Shown piece after piece: positions 22,916 to 34,038 of a DNA stretch of 64,000 nucleotides. A program made the translations under genes and the position numbers. The notes beneath the pieces were generated by a model. The model was given only the letters and a program-made list of their open reading frames with translations, ran no database searches and was not told the origin of the DNA. Source of the DNA: Protoeuglena noctilucae (taxonomy: Eukaryota; Chlorophyta; Pedinophyceae; Marsupiomonadales; Marsupiomonadaceae); the NCBI GenBank assembly GCA_958009085.1, contig OY253683.1:434001-498000 (forward strand), given 5' to 3'. How positions within the stretch are numbered: position 1 is the stretch's first letter; every line of letters starts with the position of its first letter.

Positions 22916-25900
22916 ATGTCGTGGGGCACTTCTCTGGACGCCATCCTCGATGATGCGCGGAAGCATTTGGGACTTTCGGTGAAGGGCTCGCCAGGCCGCC
23001 CCCATTCGGCGCAACGCCACGATAGATAGCAAGCGTGCTGAAGAACGCATTGCAGGCGCTGATGGGCCCATCGCCTCCGCGCAGGGGGACATCTCGGGAT
23101 GGCAGGGGAGGACGACGCACTACACGGCGCGGCTGGCCGCGCTCCCGCCACGGGAGACGCCTCGCGTAGTCGTGGGGTCCGTGGATGAGTATCTTGATCG
23201 TACCAAGAACCAGTTTGGGGATATTCTCACCGGTTTGCAGTCGACACTCAGCCAGGTACGGCGGCCCTGCAAGCGACGCCTTTGTGGCATGAGTGTCCTG
23301 TCCCTTAGAGGAACAGGTCGCTGAGGGACAAGCGCGTCACCTACCCAGGTGCGCATGGAGGCCGAGTCTGCACGCGCGTACTCGATGGAGGTGCGCTCGG
23401 GGATGCTGAGCAACCGGGAGTTCCTCAGGGAACGGTGCGGTGTGTCGGCGATCGAGGAGCGCCTCGCAGCGGTCGAGCGGCAGCTGGAGACGCTCGCGTC
23501 CTCCCACGAGGTCTCCAAGGGGCGCGCCGCGGAGGTTGTCGCCAGGCTCACGACCTTCGAAGAGCGCCTCGCAGCCTCCGAGGTGCGCGTGTGCCGCTGG
23601 ACCCTGACATTTCACCACCTCTGGCTTCCGTGATACCCGCATCGGCTCCCGAGCCCGCAGCTGTCTGGCAGCCAGGCCGTCGTCAAGGCCACCGACGCAT
23701 CGAAGCGCGCGGTGGCCGCGTCGCAGCTGGCCCGGGAGGCGCACGACGCGGCGGCCCTGGCGCGCCGCAACATCGCGGCGTTCGCCGAGCGGATGGACGG
23801 GCACATCGCGAGGGAGGAGGAGGCGGCGCGGGTGCGGGACCGTCGCGCGGCGGAGGACGTGGCCCGCGTGCGCGATCTCTCGGACGCCGTGCAGGCGGCG
23901 GCGGCCGAGGCGACGCGCGCGGCACGCGCGGCAGAGGCCGCCCGGGCCGACGGGCGCGTGCTCGCGGGGCGCGTGTCGGCCGTCGAGGAGCTCCCGACCG
24001 CCATGGACGTCATGCGCGGGGACCTCTCGCGTGCCTCCTCCCGACTGGAGGCTTTAGAAGCGCGGCCGCCCAACGTCCCGGAGGGCCGGCTGACGGACCT
24101 GGCTGACCGCGTGCGCCGCGCCGAGGCCCGTGCAGTAGAGGCATCGGAGGCGCTGCAGGGGTGGGTGCCGTTCCTCGAGACGGTCAAAGAGAGGCCGACG
24201 CCGGTGGCGCGCGAGGAGCTGACGGACGTGGAGAGGGTGAGGAGACGAGCACAGGGCCGTGCCGACACCCGCGTCGGCCCCTTCGCCCGACACAGACAGC
24301 CCAAGTCTTTGGCACGCTTTCGTCTTGCTGCACCCCGCGGCCATCGCGATCGCTTGTGCTGCGCTTATGACGCGCAGGTGCTCCACAGCCTGGAGGCGCG
24401 CATCATGCGCTTGGAGCTGGAGGGCGGCCCCGACACGCGCCAGGAGATCGCGGCAGACATGGAGCAGAAAGCGGAGCGCATCGCGGCACTGCACGCGGCG
24501 GTAGCGCACGCGGAGGAGCGTCTGCGGCACCGCATCGAGGAGGAAGCGCAGGCGAGGGTCGAGGGGCCGTGTCGCGAGTGGCTGCGTACGAAGCGGGCCA
24601 GGCCGACGGCCTCACAGCGCTCACAGCTCTCTGACGCACACATAGCTCTCACACCTCTGCCCTCGGTCCCTGCAGAGGCGCGGAGCGTTGGAGGCCACGG
24701 TGTCGGAACGCCACGCCCAGGAGCGCAAGGACCTGCGGGGCCTGAGCGAGCGCCTGGGGCAGGCGGAGGAGGAGGTGCATCGCATGACAGCGTGGCGGGC
24801 GGGCCTGGAGGACCGGATGCACGCCGACGTGGGGGCGCTGAGGAGCGAGGTGCGCGCTCTGTCTGGCGTGCGGGACCAGGTGGACCGCCTCTCGGAGGGG
24901 CTGAAGCGGGCGGCGGCGGAGCAGGCGCGGGCCACGAAGGACGCGGAGGACCGGGGACGCATCACCGCGCAGGAGCTGGAACGTGAGGGGCGCGGGTGGC
25001 CTGTGGCCTGTGGTGGGGACATGTCTCTGACCATGCGGTGCAGACACATGCCAGCCTAATGCGGTGCTTAATGGTGTATGCAAGGCGCGTTAGCATGTCC
25101 TCATGCGCAGAGCGCGTGGCCCAGGCGGTCAAGGAGCTCGCGGGGCTGCGGATGGACGTGCGCGACGTGCAGGGAGCCATGGAGCGTGTCGTGGAGGGGC
25201 GGAGACTCGAGGTGGGTTGCAGAGAGATGGGTCATGCCAGAAGCAGGGTCGTGTTGCACAGCAGCACGCACACGCAGAGCAGAGAGGGACGGGTTGCGAG
25301 TGGTGGTCTCCGCAGGGAGCGTCGCGTGTGGCGACCGAGGCGGACGAAGGCGTCGTTCAGGACTTGCTCCGCACCGTCAAGACGCAGGGCACCAAGGCGC
25401 GTGGCCTGCCGCATGTTGACTCAGTGTGACAGCCCCGTCGACCACGGTGGCCGCCGTGCTTGCAGCCGACAGCTGGTGTGGGGACCGACCGTGACTGAGA
25501 GCCTTGCGCCTGCCGCTTGCAGATCGCGGAGCTTCGTGAGGACCTGGATCGCATGTCCCACCGGATGTCCCAGAGAGCGCAAGAGGCGTCCACGCGGCCC
25601 CTGGCGTCGCCGGTGGCAGGCAGCGTCGCAGTTGCGGGCAGCAGCGGCGCCCTAGCGACCCTTGAGTCCGATGTTGCGGAGATCCGGGGCACGACGGAGG
25701 AGCTGCACATCATCTTCACGACGCTCAGGCAACAGGTCGAGGGCCTCCAGGACCGGGTCATCGTGAGTGCTGCTTCGGGTCGGCCACGGCGGAGGGAGGT
25801 TGCGTTGCTTCATCAAAACATGTTTAAATATGCCCTTCACCGAGATTCTGGCATCGATGCAGGAGACGTCGCACGGCCTGGCCGCGCTGGAGACGCGGGT

Positions 25901-28593
25901 GCGGACGCTGACAGCCACGTCCAACAACGACTGCACGCTGGTCCTCCTGAGCGGCCAGGAAGGGGCCAACGAGCACGAGGCGTCGTCCATGGGGATGCCC
26001 GCGGGCAGCGACAAGGGCTCTGAGGGTGCCGTGGTGGTGCGGTTGCCGCCCGCCAACCACGCCAATGAGGTAGGCGCAATGCATTGTCCACGTTTCATGC
26101 ACTGCGTTTGCAAGTGTTACAAGTGACGGTATGGGGTCTCACGGCTGGCTGCAATGCCTCCGCAGGCCTACGCCAGCCCCAAGACCCCTGGGTCGGCGGT
26201 GAGCTATGGAGGCCGTGCGCCATCCACGCCGCCTTCGCCGTCACCGGCACCAGCACCAGCAGCGGCTCACTCCAACGGCACGCCGCGCATCGCCAGCGCG
26301 AGTTCTGTGCGCGAGCCTCGGCCTGCCGACCGCTCGGCTGAGCCTCCCATGCGCTTCCATTCTCTGGCTGGCGCGTCATCGTCGTTATCAGAGGAGGATC
26401 TCGAGGACGTCCTCCTCCTCGCGACGCCTGACAAGACAGCAGAGGCGGCCAAGAGAGCCAGTGCGCGGGACCGGAATGAGCTCCTCCCCGTGTCGCCCAC
26501 CGGTTCCGTCAGCAGCTCGGGCTCCCCGGAGGTCGCGAAGAAGAGCGGGCCAGGTGAGGAGGCAGGTGGCGGGGTCGCAGCAGAGGAGCAACTGGGCTAC
26601 ACTTGTCGCCGCCGTGATGCCAGCGTTGGCTATGCTCGTATGCTGTAGTCAACAGATCTGGCTGTGCTTGCAGAGGCTCGTGCCGGAGCTGCTGCGGGGC
26701 GTGGGCCCAGCGGCCTGGACAGGACGTACACGGCGCTGGAGCGCGATGATCTGTCCCTCGATTCCTTGGACGGCATCCAGCTAACCGACGCTCCCGAGGC
26801 TGAGCCCGCCCACGCGTCGCCCCCTCCGCCCGCGCACGCCTCCCCGTCCCCTTCAGCGGCACAGGTTGGGCAAGCGGGAACCACCACACCCTCTAGCAAC
26901 GGCCCCAAAAAAACAGCTGCAGAGGAGGATCTGTCCGACTCTGGCTCGCTGCTGGAGATCCCATCGCTTCGCGGGGCTGCCGACGGGCAAGGCTCGGAGT
27001 CCGGCTCACTGCCAGACATCCCGTCCCTGCGTGGGGATGGAGACCTGGACCGTGCGTCCGAGACGGGGAGCGAGGCGTCGGCGGAGTCGGGCAGCGGGGA
27101 GAGGGACGTGCTGGACCTGCCTCTGTTCGACATCGGCAGTGCCGGCGTGGAGGGCCGGGACGAGGGCGCGCAGGGTGGCAAGCCCCAGCATAGCCGCGCC
27201 GGGGCGGACGTCACCCCGAGGCAAGCGAGCACCGTCTCTGCGGCTAGCGACTCCGGCAACAAGCCGCGGGGGCTGGGAGGGCTGGAAGCGATGCTTGCGT
27301 CGTTCGGGGAGGAAGAGCAGGAGGAGGACGCTCCTTCTCCTGCCGTGCACCCGACGAGAGTGTCCGTCGAGGCATCGAGCCCCGTCGTACCGGACCGGCG
27401 CGGGGAAACCGGGGCCTTCGTCGCGAGCGGGGGTGGTAAGTGGGAGGCGGTGCCGTGGGCGGGGAGCGGGGGAGAGGCCGAGGACAGCCGAGGGTCGCTG
27501 GGGTCGTCGTGGAGGCGGGAACGGGGCGAGGATGGGCGTGGTGACGTGGAGGCGGAGGACTCCACTCGAGGAGACGCCCTCGCCGTGGATGTCAGTGGAT
27601 ATGGGCCCGTCAGCCCCGCCCTCACGAGCCCGGCGAACGTGATGTCGACCGGCACGACGGCCATGGTGGGGGACGCGATTCGTGAGACCGGTGAGCGGCG
27701 CGACTGGCCTGTGCAAGCGCACCGCGTTTGGGCCCATGATGAGAGCACATGGGCATGCTGAGGGCTTGCGTGCCTCCCTGTGCTGTGCAGTCCAGGGCTC
27801 GCTGATGCCGGGAGACATCGACTCCGATACGTCCGGGTCCGACTCTGAAGGCTCCGACACAGACGAAGACGCAGAGCTGGAGCTGGAGATGCTGCCAGAC
27901 GAGGATGACGACGCGAGGGGCAGCTGGGGGTCGCGCCCGGTCGCGGGCGGTGGGGCCGCGGGAGGTGGCCCGGCGCAGACCGCTCCGCGCCAGCCGCACG
28001 CGAACGTGAGCGCCGCGCGGCGCCAAGGGCTCGGCTGGGGAGAGGCGGCGTCGGACAGCGGAAGCAGCGTGGAGAGGCCGCCGGGCGGGGATGGCATTCC
28101 CGAGCTGCCCACTCGCGATGCGGTCGCGAGCCGGGGCGGCGCTGACGCCGGGGGCGCGTGGGGCGAGGGCAGGGGCGGGGGGGCGGCCTGGGGCGAGGCC
28201 GGAGGGGCGAGGGGCGCCCGGTCGGGCTTGGCTGCGCAGCCGCCCGCGAGCGATATGGTGATCGACTTGGAGGAGGTGGACATGAGCTCGTCGGATTCTG
28301 AGCCGGGTGCAAGGGCCCGCATGCAGCCGCCTCCGCCTCCGACGGCGTTCCAGAGCGCGCGGTCGGCGCAGCCTGCGCCCCCCTCGGCGCAGCAGCCCGT
28401 GAGCGACGACAGCGAGGAGTTCGCAGACGCAGCGTCCGCATTTGACAATCCGTTCCGGGACGTGCCGATCGACGAGCTGATGCAGGAGCGCAACGCCCTC
28501 CTGCGTCTGGTGGGCTCGGGCGACCCGGCGGAGGAGGCGATGGCGGAGGACACGATCCAGCGCATCGACCACGAGCTCTCCCTGCGGCGCTGA
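22916..28593 (+). CDS. Second large coiled-coil protein with acidic disordered C-terminal half
   Basis: The first exon (ATG 22916, MSWGTSLDAILDDARKHLGL) splices in phase 0 to an exon near 23085-23258 (VVVGSVDEYLDRTKNQFGDI), then 23349-23582 and 23661 onward. The middle (23350-25900) is continuous Ala/Glu/Arg coiled coil over many exons. From about 26160 the protein becomes Ser/Pro/Glu/Gly-rich. One exon (about 26670-27690) is joined in phase to 27791 onward, with an acidic run (DSDTSGSDSEGSDTDEDAEL). The end is a conserved-looking helix (FDNPFRDVPIDELMQERNALL, then IQRIDHELSLRR) and a TGA at 28591. I recognise no named family. The architecture resembles cytoskeletal or centrosomal scaffolds. 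Long antisense ORFs over 26,630-28,850 are composition shadows. Confidence 0.75.
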
Positions 28594-29005
28594 GTCGAGC
28601 ATTCCGTCGTTCCCGCCCTCTCGCCGCGGCCGCTGGTGCTGACTTTCTGTTTCTGACACTTCACCGCGCCGGCCCGCCTCGCCCTCCTCGCCCTCCCGAG
28701 CGGGGCGTTGCACAGTCGTCCGGGTTTGAAATTTTCTGCACATCGCGGTGCTCTGCGACATCGGATCGTTCGTGTCGCGAGGAGCGATCGCCCAGCCGCA
28801 GGTAAATGGGCGGGCGCCGGCGGGGCGATCGGGCCCCGGAGCAGGCGGGGCACGGCACGTCGTCTCCGTTAAAGCGCGCGAGGCGTTTCCTGCGGGCGGG
28901 GGGCGGCCTCCCGCGCGAGATACAACCCTCCCTCCCCCGACGCAAAACGGTGGCCCCGCCCCCGCACGCAGGATCTCGTCCGCCCGCGGCACGCCCGCGT
29001 CGAAA

Positions 29006-32000
29006 ATGGGCGCCGGCGGTGATGGTTCGAGGGGCCTGAAGCGCGCGAAGAACCAGGGGAGCTGGACCGAGCTCGCGTCGAAGGTGGGCAGGCCTGGGCC
29101 AACACCGGGCCTGATGCACGCGCCCCCGCCGAGCAGCAGCCCGCCGTGCGCGCCGCCGCGCGTTTTCTTCGGTCCCGCACCCCGTGTCCCCGCGTCCGGG
29201 GGGCCCGGTGGCCCCCCCGGGCAGCGGAAAAAGATTCTGCATGCGTCGTTCAAAGAGCGGCTGCTGGACGGAACGGGCAGGCCGCCGCATCGCGCGCACC
29301 CTGCGCCGCCCCGCCCCGCCTGCAGGTGAAGGACGACATCAAGGTCCTGCGCAACATCTGGTTCAAGAAGTTGGCCGACGGGGACCATGCCAAGCGGCTG
29401 GAGGAGTTCTATGCCCCCCAGGCGGAGGCATGTGAGGGCGCGCTGCGGAGCGTGCCGCCTGCGGTGCTTTTGTGACGATCTTCGCGCGGCGCAGGCGCGC
29501 TGCGGTTACTCCGGCGCGGGATCTCGCCCGCGCCCCCGCCGGCGGACGGGGGCGGGCGGGCGAAGCTGGCGCGGGGGCCCCGCGCGCCCCGCCCAGGCGC
29601 CGCGGCCCTGCGCGTGCGCAACGTTTTCCCGTACTTGTGCCCACGAACTGCGAGGATCCTCGGCCCGCGGCCGGCCGGCCGCCTGACCGTGGGTGGATGG
29701 AGGTGCGATGGAACGTGTCCCCTGCGCGGCCCCTGCAGATGACAAGTTCCGGGAGCACTTCCTGTGGGGCAGGAGGCCGCTGCTGGCGGCCCTGGCTGCG
29801 CGCCTCGCCGGCCGCAAGGACCTGGTGTGGGTGGACCTGGGCGGGGGCACGGGCGAGAACGTGCGCATGATGCTTGAGGAGTACATGGCTCCCAGCGCCT
29901 TCAAGAAGATCTACATCGTCGATCTGTGCCACTCGCTCTGCGAGCAGGCCAAGGTGCGTTTGGGTGGCCACCTCGGATGCTGACCCCCGCGACCCTGCTG
30001 TGGTCTGTGCGGCCTTGCATCTCCTGTGCCACCATGCAAGCTCCCTCGCCGCTGCGTCCCGCCCGCAGAAGAAGGTCAAGGCGCACGGGTGGAAGAACGT
30101 GGAGGTGGTGGAGGGCGACGCGTGCACGTTCGTGCCGCCCGGGGGCCTTCAGGCGGACGTGGTGTCCTTCTCCTACTCCCTGACGATGATCCCGCCCTTC
30201 CACTCGGCCATCGACGCGGGCAACAGCTACCTCAAGGATGACGGGTTCATGGGCGTCGCTGACTTCTACGTGTCGTCCAAGTACGACCTCCCCATGCGCC
30301 AGATGCCCTGGCACCGCCGCTTCTTCTGGAGGTCCATCTTCGACACCGGTGAGCGCCGACGCCGACGCGGAACTCCGCGGCTCGCTCGCCGCCCCGCCCG
30401 CCCCGCCCCGCCCGCCCTTCTTTGACCGCCCCGCCCGCCCGCGCACCGCCCGCAGACAACATTGACATCGGCCCCGAGCGCCGCCACTACCTGGACCACC
30501 ACATGCACCGGCTGTACGAGTTCAACTCCCAGGGCCCCATCCCGTACGTCCCGTACCTGCGCGCGCCCTGGTACATCTGGATCGGCCGCAAGAAGACGAC
30601 CGCGGAGCTGATGGGGGTGGAGGTGGAGGAGAAGGTGGAGGCCCCGCCGCTGTTCCCGCCCACGTTCCTCTACAGCCAGTCGTGGGAAGACCCCGCGCCG
30701 GACATGGAGGTGCTGAACATCAACGACAAGGACGTGTGCCTGACGCTGACGTCGGGCGGGTGCAACACGCTCAACCTGGCCCTGCACGGCGCCAAGGTGG
30801 TGTCGGTGGACTGCAACCCGGCGCAGACGGCGCTCCTGGAGCTCAAGATGGTGGCGATCAAGCAGCTGCCGTACGAGCTGGTGTGGAAGATGTTTGGGGA
30901 GGGCGTGCTGCCGGAGATCGACGAGGTGTACCACAAGCGGCTGGCGCCCTGGATGAGCGAGACGAGCCGCAACTTCTGGGACTCGCGCCTGCGGTACTTC
31001 AAGCAGGGGCTCTACTACCAGGGCGGCATGGGCGCCCTGGTGTACTTCTGGAGCTGGATGCAGGCAAGGGGCCAGCGAGCGGCCGGCCGCTGCGGGTCGA
31101 CACGCTCTGCAGCAGCACTCAGCCATGACTCGCTCGATCGTTCAAGATCTCGACACACATTGCCCCCTGCCCCTGCGCGCAGGTGCTGCTGTTCTGCAAG
31201 GGCCGTGTGCAGGAGCTGGTGTCGGCGCCCACGCTCGAGGACCAGCGCAGGATCTGGAACAGCTACTGGATCGTCCGCGTGCTGGTGAGCCCCCGCGCAG
31301 CTTCGACGAGCGCCCGCTTGGCAAGCCCCACGTGAAATGTGAGGCAGCCTGTCGCTGCACGTGCCCGCCTGTCACACGTGACACCCTGCCCGGCGCCCCC
31401 CGCAGACGTCCTGGCCCCGCTTCATCATCGCGCTGATCAGCAACGTGCTGAGCCTCGTGTTCCTCAACCGCTTCGTGATGTGGTACGGCGGCGGCGTCCC
31501 GCTCAAGCAGCTCGAGTGCATCAAGCGCGACGGCGTGCACATCGCCGAGTACGTCGGCCGCACCTTCCACGGCGCGGCGCTCTACTCGCACCTCAAGACG
31601 GACAACTACTTCTACCTCAACTGCATGCTGGGGCGCTTCACCAAGGAGTGCTGCCCCGCGTACCTGAAGGAGGAGAACTTCAAGCGCCTCAAGGCCGGCC
31701 TGGTGAACAACGTGACGGCCGCCAGCAACTTCTTCGTCCCCGAGCTCCGCAAGCGCCAGTACACCAAGGCCATCATCATGGACCACGCCGACTGGCTTTG
31801 CACCGACAAGCAGATGGAGCTCGTCACGGCCCTGCGCGACTGCATCGCTCCCGGCGGCCGCGTCATCTGGCGCTCGGCCTCTCTTGAGCCGCCGTACGCC
31901 GCCATGATGGCCAAGAACGGCTTCACCGTCCGCTGCATCCAGCGCTTCGACCGCATGCCCGACACGCAGAACCTCTACATGGATCGCGTCAACATGTACG

Positions 32001-32032
32001 CCTCCTTCTACGTCGCCGAGCGCAAGGAGTGA
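29006..32032 (+). CDS. BTA1: Betaine lipid synthase (diacylglyceryl-trimethylhomoserine synthase), fused
   Basis: Seven exons join in perfect phase: 29006-29083, 29326-29431, 29739-29953, 30069-30348, 30456-31063, 31183-31284 and 31406-32032. They give 671 residues, close to known algal BTA1. The N-terminal BtaB-like half holds the AdoMet-binding motif VWVDLGGGTGENV and performs the three N-methylations. The C-terminal BtaA-like half (NINDKDVCLTLTSGGCNTLN, VVSVDCNPAQTALLELK, then GRVIWRSASLEPPY) transfers the 3-amino-3-carboxypropyl group of AdoMet to diacylglycerol. The product, DGTS, is a phosphorus-free membrane lipid that in green algae substitutes for or accompanies phosphatidylcholine. 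The intron at 31064-31182 has a GC donor (GCAAGG). Algal domain order is B then A, as here. The enzyme is probably in the ER membrane. Confidence 0.95.
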
Positions 32033-32790
32033 GCCGGGACCGCGCGGCCGGGGCCTGGCGCTCGCGATTCGGACCTCATGCTGCCGCTTGCCCTCAGCCT
32101 GCCCCGGGATGGCCCCGCCCAGGCCGGTGCAGTGCCAGGCCTCGCATGATGCCAGAGAGTCTGTCCTTTAGCTAGTGTGTGATCTAGGCGAGGGTCGACT
32201 GCCGTCGCGTGGGCGCGTTTGCCCAGGCACGCCCTTCGCGCCCCATGCCTGCCTGGCTGGCTCGAACACCAGGGGCCCCGCACGGCCAGACAGTCTGGGC
32301 TTTGCGTCCCTGTTGAGCGGGGCGCGACTTTTGCAAGCCTCGTCGTTTCAATGCGCGACGGTGCTCGTCAGAAGCTGTGCTACCGTGCCATGTCACGCAA
32401 TGAGGCATGAAGCAGCGGCCCTGCGACTTGGTGTGCAGGCCGCGCCCTTCCGCTGTCACAAGCCAGGCGCCAGAGCGACTCGCCAGGGCAGTCCCTGGCT
32501 GTGTTGTCGCCCTCGGCAACCATGGCTGTGCTAGCGGGCCTGCCGGGCGGCGACGGGGGCTGGCTTATGGTCCCTACCCAGAGAGCCGCAGCGCCCTACC
32601 ACGCATCCGCTTCCGGGGGACGAGGGCAGAACCCGGGGGAGGCATGGCTGACGCCACCAGCACGCGCACGGGGGCCGCGGGTGCACCTGGGTCGACGGGA
32701 CAGCCCAGCGCCAGGGCAGACCTGCCCCAGCGCCGGGCACCCCGCCTCTCAGCAGGGCCTCCCGCGGACCACCGGTGCCACGTGCTGGCG
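32033..32790. other. Convergent intergenic region
   Basis: This holds the 3' UTR of BTA1 (+) and the distal 3' flank of selenoprotein H (-). No other gene is supported; ORFs here are composition-driven. Confidence 0.5.
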
Positions 32791-32799
32791 CGTCACGGG

Positions 32800-32880
32800 G
32801 CGCGCGCTTCTGGGAAAGATCGGCAGCGAGAGAGCCCAGGGCTTTCCTCTCGCCGCGTCATGCGGGGACGCGTGCCAGCC
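32800..32880 (-). promoter_or_regulatory. Candidate type II SECIS element
   Basis: On the minus strand, 108 nt after the stop codon of the selenoprotein H gene, the RNA reads AUGA (32861-32858). A 10-bp helix follows (GCGGCGAGAG with CUCUCGCUGC, one G-U pair), and then CGAU (32822-32819) on the 3' side. This forms the non-Watson-Crick G-A/A-G quartet. Eleven nucleotides after the quartet come the unpaired apical AA, followed by a 4-bp mini-helix (AGCC/GGCU) with a CUG loop. The extra apical helix makes it a type II SECIS. It should recruit SBP2 and the Sec-specific elongation factor. I folded it by eye only. Confidence 0.85.
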
Positions 32881-32968
32881 GGGCGTGGCCAGTCAGGGCG
32901 GGGCGAGTTCGACTCGTCGACCCCACCTCGCCTGGCCACGCTGTGCCGCCGCCGCCGGCCCGTGGACA

Positions 32969-33765
32969 TTACTTGCCAGAGATGATCTGCGACGACGCAG
33001 GGGGGGAGGAGGGTCAGGGCTCCTGGCAGGCGCAAGTTGCACAGCGTCACAAAGTGCTCCTCCACCGCAGCCTCGAGGCACCCAGCCGTCACCTTCTGAG
33101 CGAGGTCCTCGATGTCGAGCTCGCGCAGGAGTTTGAAGGGCCGTGGCATGCCGATGAGCGAGACAGCCGGCTCCGGCTGGCCCACCACGCGGACCTCAAA
33201 CGTCCCCTTGCGCGCCTTCTCAGGATTCATCACGACCTTGAAGCCGGCGGCCTTCAGGAGGCCCTCAAGCTTGGTTGCCCTCGTCCGAAACACTCCTCAG
33301 GAGGAGCACCGCTCAATATGCACCTCGCGGCCGGCCTGTGATGAACGCAAACTATCTTTTTCGCAGCTGGACTCGGAGTGGCGCTGTGTGCCGTCGAAAT
33401 ACGCTGCAAACCCACCTGGTCGCGGGTGGCGAGCGGGGCGACTTCGGGGGCGGCCTCGGACGTCTTCCCCGAACGCTGAGTCGTGCTCTTCTTTACGGCA
33501 CCCGACTTAACTGCAAGCACATTAGTGCGAGGAAGGTCTGGGCCTTCCGAATGTGGTCCCGCTGCGCGCTAGAATCCCCAGATACGCGCCATCCACAACT
33601 CGCTGGCCGCATCGCATCTGAAGCTCCTCGGGCTGCAGCATCGGACCCAGTACAAAAACGCCACCGATCATATTTATACATGCGTCGCGCTGCCTCACCG
33701 CCCAGCTCCTTGGAGGCCTTGGAGACCGCCGCAGCGGCCTTCGCCTTTGCGCCCTTCGCGGGCAT
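32969..33765 (-). CDS. SELENOH: Selenoprotein H (in-frame UGA = selenocysteine)
   Basis: Four exons on the minus strand, 33765-33699, 33510-33416, 33335-33093 and 32986-32969, join in phase to give 140 residues. The N-terminus is Ala/Lys-rich (MPAKGAKAKAAAAVSKASK), as in animal SelH, a nucleolar DNA-binding redox protein. Exon 3 encodes REVHIERCSS, then UGA (complement of 33297-33299), then GVFRTRATKLEGLLKAAGF. This is the thioredoxin-like CxxU motif (Cys-Ser-Ser-Sec). The rest, NPEKARKGTFEVRVVG and RPFKLLRELDIEDLAQK, aligns with the human SelH core (NPTKPRRGSFEVTL and beyond). The last exon is IISGK and TAA. A SECIS hairpin follows 108 nt downstream. If UGA is read as stop, all conserved sequence is lost. 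The gene is divergent from the J-like gene, 273 bp apart. Confidence 0.92.
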
Positions 33766-34038
33766 GATGGCAGCGATCACAGCGCGCCGATGGCACCCGA
33801 GATAGCTGGCTGGCAGCGAGATCCGCCTGCGTGCTATCATTTCCTGCCCTGACAGCAGCCAATGCTGTCAGGGATCTGCCAGGGAAGCCGCAGCGACGGG
33901 AAGAGCGTGACTTCCCGGCTCTAGATGTTGGAGATTTGCGGGCGCTGGGCCCGGGTCTCGCATATACCGTTCGTTTCCCCCCTTTTCCAGTTCTTCCTGG
34001 TGACGGATAGCCTCACCGTCGCGGCGGCGGCGCCAGCC
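33766..34038. promoter_or_regulatory. Shared divergent promoter region
   Basis: Only 273 bp separate the start codon of selenoprotein H (minus) from that of the J-like gene (plus), so both promoters must lie here or extend into the first exons. An imperfect palindromic stretch around 33849-33872 (CTGACAGCAGCCAATGCTGTCAG) is the only structure I notice. Confidence 0.4.

Noticed and set aside
26630-28853. Two long minus-strand ORFs (603 and 615 codons) over the second coiled-coil gene
   Set aside because: They are Pro/Arg/Ser/Ala composition shadows of the plus-strand exons, which splice in phase and read as acidic protein.
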